Part shown: positions 16,429 through 24,134 of the stretch, piece by piece | Numbering within the stretch: position 1 is the first letter of the stretch | How the letters are laid out: the number at the start of each line of letters is the position of its first letter | Source of the DNA: Mycolicibacterium peregrinum | GTDB taxonomy: Bacteria > Actinomycetota > Actinomycetes > Mycobacteriales > Mycobacteriaceae | Direction of reading: 5' to 3' | Length of the DNA stretch: 64,000 bases | Assembly: GCF_001665785.1 (NCBI RefSeq) | Contig: NZ_LZSO01000035.1 | Span: forward strand, 1 to 64,000 | Made by a program: the position numbers and the translations under genes | The notes under the pieces: model-generated | Told to the model about the DNA's origin: nothing | What the model saw: only the letters and a program-made list of their open reading frames with translations | Databases searched by the model: none

Positions 16429-17298
16429 TCAGACCGGTTGGACCCGTTGCCTTTTCATCACGGCGTCGACCAGACCGGGTGCCACGGTGTTGAGTGCCTT
16501 GGCGGTCACTGCCATCCGTGGCGCGATCTGCACCGGCCGGGTGCGCGCCGCGGTCAGCATCCAGTCGGCGGCCTCGGCAGCCGACAGTCCGGGCAGTCCG
16601 TCGTAGGCCCGGGTGGGGGCGATCATCGGGGTCTTCACCAACGGGTAGTACAGCGTGGTGGAATGCACGCCGACGGAGGCCCATTCGGTCTCGATGACCC
16701 GGCTGACCGCGGCCAGCGCTGCCTTGGACGCGTTGTACACCGCGAACAGCGGTGAGGATTCGTTCATCACGCCCCAGGTGGCGACGTTGATGATGTGCCC
16801 GTCCCGACGTTCCCGCATGCCCGGGGCCAGGCCACGGATGAGCCGCAGCGGCGAGTAGTAGTTGAGCGTCATCGTGCGCTCGACGTCGTGCCAACGGTCC
16901 AGGGATTCGGCCAGCGGCCGCCGGATCGACCGCCCGGCGTTGTTGATCAGGATGTCGACACCGCCGAGGTCACGTTCCACGGTGGCGACGAGCTCGTCGA
17001 TGGCGTCCATGTCGGACAGGTCCACCGCGTGGGCGCGGGCGTCGCCGCCCTTGGCGGAGATCCGCCCGACCAGGTCGTCGAGGAGTTCCTGGCGACGGGC
17101 CACCGCGATGACGGTGGCTCCCTTCGCGGCGAACTTCTCCGCTGCGGCTTCGCCGATGCCCGACGAGGCGCCGGTCAGCAGGATGCGCTTGCCTGCGACA
17201 TCGATATCGTCACGGGCCTGCAGCCGTTCGGTCAGTGGCGGGCGCATGCTCGTCAACAGCACCTGCTCAGAGAGTCGGCGCAGCGGGTTCTTGCTCAT
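16429..17298 (-). CDS. SDR family NAD(P)-dependent oxidoreductase (Rv0547c-like)
   Basis: A 289-residue classical SDR: TGASSGIGEAAA cofactor motif (about 43-54), INNAGRSIRR, HIINVATWG (catalytic Ser replaced by Thr at the usual position) and a VYNASKAALAAVSR catalytic YxxxK. A C-terminal extension is rich in Arg/Lys. The position between the glyoxalase and menB matches Rv0547c. Substrate unknown; a role in lipid or ketone reduction is only a family-based guess. Confidence 0.88.
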   Translation of the reverse strand: MSKNPLRRLSEQVLLTSMRPPLTERLQARDDIDVAGKRILLTGASSGIGEAAAEKFAAKGATVIAVARRQELLDDLVGRISAKGGDARAHAVDLSDMDAIDELVATVERDLGGVDILINNAGRSIRRPLAESLDRWHDVERTMTLNYYSPLRLIRGLAPGMRERRDGHIINVATWGVMNESSPLFAVYNASKAALAAVSRVIETEWASVGVHSTTLYYPLVKTPMIAPTRAYDGLPGLSAAEAADWMLTAARTRPVQIAPRMAVTAKALNTVAPGLVDAVMKRQRVQPV

Positions 17299-17363
17299 CC
17301 GCCGAGTTTAGGTCGCCTACCTTTCCGCGATGACTTGTGGGCGCCTCCCGAGTCGATATCGCT

Positions 17364-17867
17364 ATGACCATCACCGGCAAGCTCGACCAGCGCTTCAGCG
17401 AGGCGACCGAACCGACCACGTGGCCGGCCGCCGCGGCCGCACTCGAAGCCGCCGGGCTGTACTGGCTCACCACCGTGCGCGGCGACGGGCGGCCGCACGT
17501 CACACCACTGGTCGGGGTGTGGATCGACGATGCGTTCGTGTTCTGCACCGGGCCCTCCGAGCAGAAGGCCCGCAACCTGCAGGCGGGCGCGGCCGTCGTC
17601 GTCACGACCGGAACCAACACGTGGAATGCGGGCCTGGACGTCGTGGTCGAAGGGACCGGCGCGCGGGTGACCGGCCGGCAACGGCTGACCGCCCTGGCCG
17701 ATGCCTACCGGAGCAAGTACGGCGACGACTGGGATTTCGATTGCGACGACGAGGTTTTCGACCCGGACGGTGAGGCCGCGATCGTCTACCGAGTCACCCC
17801 GGCCAAGGTGCTCGCGTTCGCGAAGTCACCTCACGGGCAGACCGGGTTTCGTTTCACTCAGAAGTAG
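17364..17867 (+). CDS. Pyridoxamine 5'-phosphate oxidase family protein
   Basis: About 167 residues with a split-barrel fold: GLYWLTTVRGDGRPHVTPLVGVWIDDAFVFCTGPSEQKARNL is typical of FMN/F420-binding PPOX proteins of mycobacteria. The C-terminus has YRVTPAKVLAFAKSPHGQTGFRF, matching the heme/F420-dependent subgroup. I chose the ATG starting MTITGKLDQRF; a GTG 27 bases upstream is possible. It converges with menB and overlaps its 3' end by 10 bp. The cofactor (FMN or F420) cannot be decided by eye. Confidence 0.85.
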   Translation: MTITGKLDQRFSEATEPTTWPAAAAALEAAGLYWLTTVRGDGRPHVTPLVGVWIDDAFVFCTGPSEQKARNLQAGAAVVVTTGTNTWNAGLDVVVEGTGARVTGRQRLTALADAYRSKYGDDWDFDCDDEVFDPDGEAAIVYRVTPAKVLAFAKSPHGQTGFRFTQK

Positions 17868-18775
17868 CGCGGGAAACCGCTCCAGTCCGGATCGCGCTTC
17901 TGCAGGAAGGCGTCGCGGCCCTCGACGGCCTCGTCGGTCATGTACGCCAACCTGGTGGCCTCGCCGGCGAACACCTGCTGGCCGACCAGGCCGTCGTCGA
18001 TCAGGTTGAACGAGAACTTCAGCATCCGGATGGCCTGGGGCGACTTGCCGTTGATCTCGGCTGCCCACTGCAGCCCGACCGCCTCCAGCTCGGCGTGGTC
18101 GACGACGTCGTTCACCGCGCCCATCTGGTACATGGTCTCGGCGTCGTAGGCGCGGCCCAGGAAGAAGATCTCGCGGGCGAACTTCTGCCCGGTCTGGCGG
18201 GCCAGATACGCGCTGCCGAAGCCGCCGTCGAAGCTGCCGACGTCCGCATCGGTCTGCTTGAACCGGGCGTGCTGACGGCTGGCCAGAGTCAGGTCGCAGG
18301 TGACGTGCAGGCTGTGGCCGCCACCGGCCGCCCAGCCGTTGACCAGGCAGATCACCACCTTCGGCATGAACCGGATGAGCCGCTGTACCTCGAGGATGTG
18401 CAGTCGTCCGGCCCGGGCCGGGTCGACGGTCTCGGCGGTCTCCCCGTCGGCGTACTGGTACCCGGAGCGCCCGCGGATGCGCTGGTCCCCGCCGGAGCAG
18501 AAGGCCCAGCCGCCGTCCTTGGCCGACGGGCCGTTGCCGGTCAGCAGCACCACGCCGACGTCGGGGGACATCCGGGCGTGGTCGAGGACGCGGTACAGCT
18601 CGTCGACGGTGTGCGGCCGGAACGCGTTGCGCACCTCGGGCCGGTCGAACGCGACCCGCACCGTGGGCTGCCGGGCGCCGTCGGCGACATGGCGGTGGTA
18701 GGTGATGTCGGTCAGATCGTCGAAGCCGGGCACCGGCTCCCAGGCTGTCGGGTCGAACGGGTTGTCTGCACTCAC
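17858..18775 (-). CDS. menB: 1,4-dihydroxy-2-naphthoyl-CoA synthase MenB
   Basis: A 305-residue crotonase-fold enzyme that cyclises o-succinylbenzoyl-CoA in menaquinone synthesis. MenB hallmarks: DRPEVRNAFRP, GWAFCSGGDQRIRGRSGYQY (oxyanion hole and flexible loop), VNGWAAGGGHSLH, and the catalytic Asp/Tyr-rich TDADVGSFDGGFGSAYLARQTGQKFAREIFFLGR. The C-terminus ends DWSGFPRYF, typical of MenB. It stands alone here, homologous to Rv0548c; the vapBC genes that follow in M. tuberculosis are absent. Confidence 0.96.
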   Translation of the reverse strand: MSADNPFDPTAWEPVPGFDDLTDITYHRHVADGARQPTVRVAFDRPEVRNAFRPHTVDELYRVLDHARMSPDVGVVLLTGNGPSAKDGGWAFCSGGDQRIRGRSGYQYADGETAETVDPARAGRLHILEVQRLIRFMPKVVICLVNGWAAGGGHSLHVTCDLTLASRQHARFKQTDADVGSFDGGFGSAYLARQTGQKFAREIFFLGRAYDAETMYQMGAVNDVVDHAELEAVGLQWAAEINGKSPQAIRMLKFSFNLIDDGLVGQQVFAGEATRLAYMTDEAVEGRDAFLQKRDPDWSGFPRYF

Positions 18776-18886
18776 GTGCTCGACTGTAGAGCGAAGGCAA
18801 CTCGACGTTTCACAGGTACCGTCGCGGGGTACAAAACCTGGCGCGATGATGCGTACAGCGCATCACCAGATCAGAAAGAGACGACG

Positions 18887-19174
18887 TTGACCACAATGAA
18901 GAAGTCGGCAGGTGTGTTGTTCTCGGGGTTGGCTGTCGGCCTTGCACTCGTCGGATGTTCACCCGCGATCACCGGTGGAGACACCAAGTGCAAGGACTTC
19001 ATCGGGCAAGACGAGAAGACCCAGGACGAAGCCGTGTCCAAGATGCTCAAGGATGAGAAGGGCACCGATCCAGCTCAGCTCGAGATCACCGGAACCCGGA
19101 TGGCGGTGCAGGCCTTCTGCCAGACGGTGGGCAAGCAGGACTCGAAGATCAAGGAAGCCCCGCACCTGAGCTGA
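18887..19174 (+). CDS. Small lipoprotein, HdeA-like
   Basis: About 95 residues with a signal peptide and a lipobox LVGC at about residues 21-24, so it is probably an acylated envelope protein. The mature region has two Cys residues in a pattern like periplasmic HdeA-type acid-stress chaperones (KCKDFIGQDEKTQDEAVSKML ... AFCQTVG), which usually form one disulfide. The HdeA link is tentative. An AAAGAG site is spaced correctly for the TTG at 18887; the ATG three codons later (18896) is the alternative. It is transcribed away from menB. Confidence 0.7.
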   Translation: MTTMKKSAGVLFSGLAVGLALVGCSPAITGGDTKCKDFIGQDEKTQDEAVSKMLKDEKGTDPAQLEITGTRMAVQAFCQTVGKQDSKIKEAPHLS

Positions 19175-19184
19175 CGGGCAGGCT

Positions 19185-19634
19185 CTAGATCGGGTCCAAC
19201 CGGAACACCGGGCAGCGCCCGGCGAGTGCCTCGAACTCGTCCGGATTGGGCCCGGTCACCAGCCCGGCATTGCGCATGAACCCGACACCGGTCGGAACCA
19301 GGACGGGGAATTGGCGCAGCAGTGGCCGGGCCTGCTCGACGGGGACCTCCACCACCCGGACCCGCTGGTTTTGGCGGCCCTGGTGCACGGTGGCCTCGCC
19401 GGCAGCGCGGGCGTTGGCGGCCCAGTCGCCCTTCGGCAGCCCGCCGACGATGTAGCGGTGCCCGTCGACGGTCATCGGGGTGACGGGCGTCGACCGGGGT
19501 TTACCGCTCTTGCGGCCCGTCACCGTGAGCACCACGGGACCCTTGTCGCCGCCGACGCCGAGCTTGTTGAGCCCGATCATCACCTTGTTGACGTATTTCA
19601 GCCACCACGGTGGACGGATCCGGTCGTCAGCCAT
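19185..19634 (-). CDS. Nitroreductase/deazaflavin (F420)-dependent oxidoreductase family protein
   Basis: A 149-residue Ddn-like split-barrel protein of a family common in mycobacteria, which uses or binds coenzyme F420. Features: GPVVLTVTGRKSGKPRSTPVTPM and YIVGGLPKGDWAANARAAGEATVHQG, the F420-phosphate and deazaflavin-binding strands. Substrates of most members are unknown. It lies between the convergent lipoprotein gene and the HAD gene (9 bp apart), which is probably in the same unit. Confidence 0.9.
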   Translation of the reverse strand: MADDRIRPPWWLKYVNKVMIGLNKLGVGGDKGPVVLTVTGRKSGKPRSTPVTPMTVDGHRYIVGGLPKGDWAANARAAGEATVHQGRQNQRVRVVEVPVEQARPLLRQFPVLVPTGVGFMRNAGLVTGPNPDEFEALAGRCPVFRLDPI

Positions 19635-19643
19635 GACTCCACA

Positions 19644-20333
19644 TTAGGCGCGGATACCGACAGCCTGCAGGGCCGTGATCAGCCCGTCGGGCCGCTGCAC
19701 GGTGGGCAGCGGATCGACCAGTGCGAACTGGCAGCCGACGTCACGGGCACCGCCGTCGGCCTCCTCGCTGTCGCCGACCATCAGAGCGGCCTGCGCCGGC
19801 ACGCCGAGGCGCTGCAGCGCCGTGGTGAAGATCGCCGGGTCGGGTTTGACCGCGCCCACTTCGAAGGACAGCACGAACTCATCGACATGCTCGGCGGCGC
19901 CGATCGCAGTGAAGGCCGGGCGCACATCGAAGGCGATGTTGGACACGACGGCCGTCCGGAGTCCTTGTGCTTTCAGGCTTTTGAAGACCCGCGCAGTGTC
20001 CGGGTAGGCCGTCCAGCTGGCCGGATCGATCACCCGGTTGTACAGCGACTCGGCGTGATGGTCGGCCAGCCCGGATTCCCGCAGCACATGTAGATAGGCC
20101 TCACGGTGCAGGTGCGGGGCCAGGTCCCGGTTGGCCCAGGCCCGGTACTGCTCGTCGGTCATCGTCACGGACCGTCCGGTCGGGGCGGTCAGCCGGCGCA
20201 TCAACTCGGCCTGCACGTGGCCGTCGACCTCACGTTCGTCGACGGCCATCCCGGCGAACCAGCTGTCCTGTTCCTCGAGGCGGAACAGGGTCCCGGAGAA
20301 GTCGAACAACACTGCCGACACCATGTCCGCCAT
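19644..20333 (-). CDS. HAD family hydrolase
   Basis: About 229 residues of the haloacid-dehalogenase superfamily: motif I FDFSGTLF, a helical cap with WTAYPD, motif II TAVVSNI, motif III Lys in VKPDPAIF, and motif IV MVGDSEEADGGARDVG. The usual second Asp of motif I (DxD) is replaced by Ser. Start choice is uncertain: in-frame ATGs at 20369 (overlapping the sigma-factor gene by 14 bp), 20333 and 20324 all lack a strong ribosome-binding site. It follows the ECF sigma gene and may be co-transcribed. Confidence 0.85.
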   Translation of the reverse strand: MADMVSAVLFDFSGTLFRLEEQDSWFAGMAVDEREVDGHVQAELMRRLTAPTGRSVTMTDEQYRAWANRDLAPHLHREAYLHVLRESGLADHHAESLYNRVIDPASWTAYPDTARVFKSLKAQGLRTAVVSNIAFDVRPAFTAIGAAEHVDEFVLSFEVGAVKPDPAIFTTALQRLGVPAQAALMVGDSEEADGGARDVGCQFALVDPLPTVQRPDGLITALQAVGIRA

Positions 20334-20355
20334 CGTGCCACGACCCCGCCCGGGA

Positions 20356-21630
20356 TCAGCCGCGTTCACGGATTGCCTTGTTCGCCAGGACGTCTCGCTC
20401 GCGTTCGTTGTCGGTCAGGGCGGCGGCCCGGTCGAACTGCTCGGCGGCCTCGGTGTGCCGGCCCAGCCGGGACAGCAGTTCGCCGCGCACGCTGGGCAGT
20501 AGGTACGAGGTGTCCAGCCCCTCGATCCTGTCGACAAGCGTCAGCGCCTCCTGCGGGCCGGAGTGCATGGCGACGGCCACTGCCCGGTTGAGCTGCACCA
20601 CCGGGGACGGGGTGATCTGCAGCAGCGCGTCGTACAGGGCGACGATGCGCGCCCAGTCGGTGTCGGCCGCCGTCGGCGCCACCGCGTGGCATTCGGCGAG
20701 CGCGGCCTGCAACGCATATGGGCCCCAACCACGTTGCTGCCGTGCGGTACCGGAGCGCTCAAGGGCCGTGATGCCACGCTGAATCTGGGCCCGGTCCCAG
20801 GTGGCCCGATTCTGGTCCTCCAGGAGGATGGGCCGGCCCTCGGCATCGGTGCGTGCCGCAAAGCGTGAGGACTGGAACTCCATCAGGGCGAGCAGGCCGT
20901 GGACCTCGGGTTCCTCGGGCACCAGTGCGGCCAGTACTCGCCCCAATCGCAGCGCCTCGGTGCACAATTCGTCGCGGATCCAGCGCTGTCCGGCGGATGC
21001 CGAGTAGCCCTCGTTGTAGATCAGGTAGATGACCGAGAGCACCGCCGACAGTCGGTGCGGATATTCGTCGCGCGGCGGCACCTCGAAGGGTGGGTTGGCT
21101 TGTGCCAGGGTCTTTTTGGCCCGGGTGATGCGCGCGGCCGCAGTGGCGGTCGAGATGAGGAAGGCACGGGCGATCTCCTCGGTGCTCAACCCGCCGACCA
21201 TGCGCAACGTCAGCGCGACCTGGGCCTCACGCGACAGCACCGGGTGTGTCGCGATGAAGATGAGGCGCAGGACGTCGTCGTCGATCCGGTCGGGGTCCCA
21301 GGCCTCGTCGACGTGCTCGGCCAGGTCATGGGCCAGCACCGCGTACTTCGCGTCGAGGCTTTCCGCGCGCCGCCAGTGGTCGATGGCCTTGCGTTTGGCC
21401 ACGGTGGTCAGCCAGGCACCGGGGTTGCGCGGCACGCCGGTCTGCGGCCACTGCGTGAGGGCGTCGAGCAGCGCGTCCGAGGCGAGATCCTCGGCCAGAC
21501 CGACATCGCCGACGGTGCGGGTCAGCGTGGCCAGGATCTTGGCCGCCTCCATCCGCCAGACCGCGTCGAGCGTGGCGCGCATGTCGGCGGAGGTGGCGGG
21601 CACGTCGGGCACGTCGGGCACCTCACCCAT
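20356..21630 (-). CDS. ECF RNA polymerase sigma factor, ECF42-type with C-terminal extension
   Basis: A 424-residue protein: a sigma-70 region 2 (about 24-95, LAEDLASDALLDAL ... GAWLTTVAKRKAIDHWRR) and region 4 (about 125-185, LSTEEIARAFLISTATAAARITRAKK), then a long C-terminal domain with TPR-like helices and the signature EGRPILLEDQNRATWDRAQI. This is the ECF42 architecture, known to lack an anti-sigma factor and to pair with a DGPF/YciI-type protein. Such a protein lies nearby at 23503-23961. A short VPDVPDVP repeat near the N-terminus comes from a 9-bp tandem repeat. Confidence 0.92.
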   Translation of the reverse strand: MGEVPDVPDVPATSADMRATLDAVWRMEAAKILATLTRTVGDVGLAEDLASDALLDALTQWPQTGVPRNPGAWLTTVAKRKAIDHWRRAESLDAKYAVLAHDLAEHVDEAWDPDRIDDDVLRLIFIATHPVLSREAQVALTLRMVGGLSTEEIARAFLISTATAAARITRAKKTLAQANPPFEVPPRDEYPHRLSAVLSVIYLIYNEGYSASAGQRWIRDELCTEALRLGRVLAALVPEEPEVHGLLALMEFQSSRFAARTDAEGRPILLEDQNRATWDRAQIQRGITALERSGTARQQRGWGPYALQAALAECHAVAPTAADTDWARIVALYDALLQITPSPVVQLNRAVAVAMHSGPQEALTLVDRIEGLDTSYLLPSVRGELLSRLGRHTEAAEQFDRAAALTDNERERDVLANKAIRERG

Positions 21631-21696
21631 TCTGCCGAGCAGCTACCCCACATCGCGTGAATCCGGGTACGTACGCGTCTGCTCGCGCAGAGAAAA

Positions 21697-23307
21697 TCAG
21701 CCGATCGCGCGGGCAGCGCCCTCCCAGAACTGAGCGCGCACGGCCTTCTTGTCGGGCTTGCCGAGTGCGGTCACCGGCACGGAGTCGACGACGATCACCT
21801 GCTTGGGCGATTGCACCGAGCCCTTGCGGTCCTTGACCGCGGCCTGGATCTCGGCGGTCACCGTGGCCACCGCCTCGTCGCTGGAGTCGGCGTCGGGACG
21901 TAGCACGATCACCGCGGTCACGGCCTCGCCCCACTTCTCGTCGGGGGTGCCGATCACGCATACCTGTGCCACCGAAGGATGTTCGGCGACAACGTCTTCC
22001 ACTTCACGCGGGAAGACGTTGAATCCGCCGGTGACGATCATGTCCTTGACCCGGTCGACGATGAACCAGTAGCCGTCCTCGTCTTCGCGCGCCATGTCGC
22101 CGGTGTGCAGCCAGCCGTCGCGGAAAGTCTCCGAGGTGGCGTCCTCGAGCTTCCAGTAACCGCCGGCCAGCAGCGGGCCGCCTACGCAGATCTCGCCGAC
22201 CTCGCCCTGGGCCACCGGGTTGCCCTCGGCGTCCAGCAGCGCGGTGCGCGCGAACAGGGTGGGCCGGCCACATGAGGTGAGTCGCTTCTCGTCGTGGTCC
22301 ATCTTGCCCAGGTACGAGATCACCATCGGCGCCTCGGACTGGCCGTAGTACTGCGCGAAGATCGGCCCGAAGCGCTTGAGCGCCTCGGCCAGCCGCACCG
22401 GGTTCATCGCCGAGGCGCCGTAGTACACGGTCTCCAGCGAGGACAGGTCGCGGGTGTGCGAGTCGGGGTGGTCCATCAGGGCGTAGATCATCGACGGCAC
22501 CAGCATGGTTGCGGTGATGCGCTGTTCCTCGATCACCCGCAGCACCTCGGCCGGGTCGAACTTGGTCAGCACGACCAGTTCGCCGCCCTTGACGATGGTC
22601 GGGGTGAAGAACGCCGCGCCGGCGTGCGACAGCGGGGTGCACATCAGGAAGCGCGGGTTCTCCGGCCACTCCCACTCGGCGAGCTGAATGGTCGTCATGG
22701 TGGAGATCGAACGCACCGTGCCCATCACGCCCTTGGGCTTGCCGGTGGTGCCACCGGTGTAGGTGAGCCCGCCGACGTGGTCGGGCGCGAGTTCGGCGGC
22801 GACCAGCGGCACCGGGGAGTACTTGGCGGCCTCGGCCGTCAGATCGGAGACCGACGCGCCGGACGCGGCCAGGGCTTCGGGCACCGGGCCGATCGTCAGC
22901 ACCTGGCGAAGCGAGGGCACTTTCTCCAGCAACCCCAGGGCCCGCTCCACGAACGCGGGGGTCGGGTCGATGATGAGCGTCGTCACCTCGGCGTCGGACA
23001 GCACGTAGGCGTGATCGTCCAGCGAACCGAGAGGGTGTAGTGCCGTGCGGCGGTAGCCCTGGGTCTGGCCGGCGCCGATGATCATCAGGACCTCGGGCCG
23101 GTTCAGGGACAGCAGGCCGACGCCCTCGCCGGTGCCGGCGCCGAGCGCTTCGAAGGCCTGAATGTACTGGCTGATGCGTTCCGCGAGCTCGCCACCGGTC
23201 AGGGTGGTGTCGCCGAGGAACAGCACGGGCTTGTCCTTGTTGCGCTTGAGCGCACCGACGGTGAGATGGCCGGAATGGATGGGATGGTGCAGCAGCGCAT
23301 CACTCAT
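21697..23307 (-). CDS. fadD8: Acyl-CoA synthetase FadD8-like
   Basis: A 536-residue acyl-adenylate-forming ligase. Motifs: TYTGGTTGKPKGVMGT (P-loop, about 178-193), YYGQSEAP (about 330-337), GWLHTGDMAREDEDGYWFIVDRVKDMIVTGGFNVFPREVE (hinge region) and a C-terminal VTALGKPDKKAVR catalytic Lys. Position and size match fadD8 (Rv0551c) before the Rv0552-type amidohydrolase. It activates a fatty or steroid acid to a CoA thioester. A KstR-type operator 12 nt before the start links it to sterol/lipid catabolism. Confidence 0.9.
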   Translation of the reverse strand: MSDALLHHPIHSGHLTVGALKRNKDKPVLFLGDTTLTGGELAERISQYIQAFEALGAGTGEGVGLLSLNRPEVLMIIGAGQTQGYRRTALHPLGSLDDHAYVLSDAEVTTLIIDPTPAFVERALGLLEKVPSLRQVLTIGPVPEALAASGASVSDLTAEAAKYSPVPLVAAELAPDHVGGLTYTGGTTGKPKGVMGTVRSISTMTTIQLAEWEWPENPRFLMCTPLSHAGAAFFTPTIVKGGELVVLTKFDPAEVLRVIEEQRITATMLVPSMIYALMDHPDSHTRDLSSLETVYYGASAMNPVRLAEALKRFGPIFAQYYGQSEAPMVISYLGKMDHDEKRLTSCGRPTLFARTALLDAEGNPVAQGEVGEICVGGPLLAGGYWKLEDATSETFRDGWLHTGDMAREDEDGYWFIVDRVKDMIVTGGFNVFPREVEDVVAEHPSVAQVCVIGTPDEKWGEAVTAVIVLRPDADSSDEAVATVTAEIQAAVKDRKGSVQSPKQVIVVDSVPVTALGKPDKKAVRAQFWEGAARAIG

Positions 23308-23318
23308 GAACTACAGAC

Positions 23319-23332
23319 TAGAACGTGTTCCA
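23319..23332. promoter_or_regulatory. KstR-type operator upstream of fadD8
   Basis: The 14-mer TAGAACGTGTTCCA (minus strand TGGAACACGTTCTA) fits the palindromic KstR consensus TNNAACNNGTTNNA exactly. It sits 12 nt upstream of the fadD8-like start codon. KstR is the TetR repressor of cholesterol and lipid catabolism genes in mycobacteria. The match is seen; regulation is inferred. Confidence 0.65.
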
Positions 23333-23463
23333 GAAACTGCGGAGCCGATCCCCCGATGTGGGATGTAACACAACGTCGTCGCGGACCGAAATGCAGGTAG
23401 TGCGCTACTCGTGTCCGCGGAGTTGGCGCTGCTTAATGTCTGAGATGTGGGGGGCGGAGCCGG

Positions 23464-23491
23464 GCCCCGGCGGGTTAGGGACCGCCGGGGC
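23464..23491 (-). terminator. GC-rich hairpin after the DGPF gene
   Basis: A perfect 10-bp stem (GCCCCGGCGG / CCGCCGGGGC) with an 8-nt loop starts 12 nt after the DGPF protein stop codon. Its position suggests a terminator that separates the DGPF gene from fadD8. There is no T-tract, as is common in high-GC bacteria. Confidence 0.55.
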
Positions 23492-23502
23492 TTGTGCTCG
23501 GA

Positions 23503-23961
23503 TCAGCGGTTGGCGGCGGCGCGGGCGACCTTCGCGGCCTTTTCCGCGAGGTCGGCCTTCCACTGGATCTCCTTCTGGACCCACTCGTTGTCCTGTGGAA
23601 ACTCTTCGGTCTCGCTGACCCGGCGGACCTCCAGCTTCACGCCGCATCCCAGTGGGCACTTCCGGGCCCACTGCTTGGCCTCCTCTTTGGAGGACACCTC
23701 CAGGATCCAGAACCCGTTGAACAGTTCCTTGGCCTCGGTGTACGGCCCGTCGGTGACCACCGGGGGATCGGCGTTGAAATCGACGACGAAGCCCTCGTCG
23801 GGATCGGTCAACCCCTCGCCGGCCAGCATCACGCCGGCCTTGATCAGCTCTTCGTTGTAGCGGCCCATCGACGCGATGATCTCGGCGAAGTCGATGTTCT
23901 CCTCGGCCATCGCGGCCTCGGCCTCGGGGGTGGACCGCATGATCAGCATGTAGCGCGACAT
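23503..23961 (-). CDS. DGPF/YciI-family protein (ECF42-associated)
   Basis: A 152-residue YciI/DGPF-domain protein: SRYMLIMRSTPEAEAAM at the N-terminus, the family-defining VTDGPYTEAKELFNGFWILEVSSKEEAKQWARKCP in the middle, and a Lys/Ala-rich helical tail. DGPF proteins are the usual genetic partner and target of ECF42 sigma factors; their biochemical role is unsettled. The ECF42 gene is two genes away on the same strand. It has an excellent AAGGAG ribosome-binding site and an ECF-like promoter motif upstream (24019-24046). Confidence 0.92.
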   Translation of the reverse strand: MSRYMLIMRSTPEAEAAMAEENIDFAEIIASMGRYNEELIKAGVMLAGEGLTDPDEGFVVDFNADPPVVTDGPYTEAKELFNGFWILEVSSKEEAKQWARKCPLGCGVKLEVRRVSETEEFPQDNEWVQKEIQWKADLAEKAAKVARAAANR

Positions 23962-24018
23962 TGTGTGTCTCCTTCGTGCGTCGGGAAGGGGCTCGGCCTA
24001 TCGTGCCCTCGTTACTAC

Positions 24019-24046
24019 GTCGAATGACACCCCGCGAAAATCGACA
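24019..24046 (-). promoter_or_regulatory. Candidate ECF42 promoter for the DGPF gene
   Basis: On the minus strand, TGTCGA (24041-24046) and CGAC (24019-24022) are separated by 18 nt. TGTCGA is the -35 element reported for ECF42 targets, with a CGA-type -10. The motif lies about 58 nt before the DGPF start codon. This fits autonomous control of the DGPF gene by the ECF42 sigma factor encoded at 20356-21630. Confidence 0.55.
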
Positions 24047-24122
24047 CGGGCCGAGAACTTTGTGAAATTTTCTGTTCGGCCCCTATTTCCGGGGACGCAC
24101 CCGGGCGAACCTCGCCACGCTC

Positions 24123-24128
24123 TAGCAT
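24123..24128 (+). promoter_or_regulatory. -10 element for a leaderless amidohydrolase transcript
   Basis: A TAGCAT hexamer (TANNNT) ends 6 nt before the ATG at 24135. No ribosome-binding site precedes the ATG. This spacing puts the transcription start at the ATG, the pattern of leaderless mycobacterial messages. Confidence 0.5.
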
Positions 24129-24134
24129 CCGGGA

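Noticed and set aside
17306..17325. Possible IdeR iron box (TTAGGTCGCCTACCT) between the SDR and PPOX genes
   Set aside because: Only the outer halves resemble the IdeR consensus, the spacing is wrong and neither gene is an iron gene.
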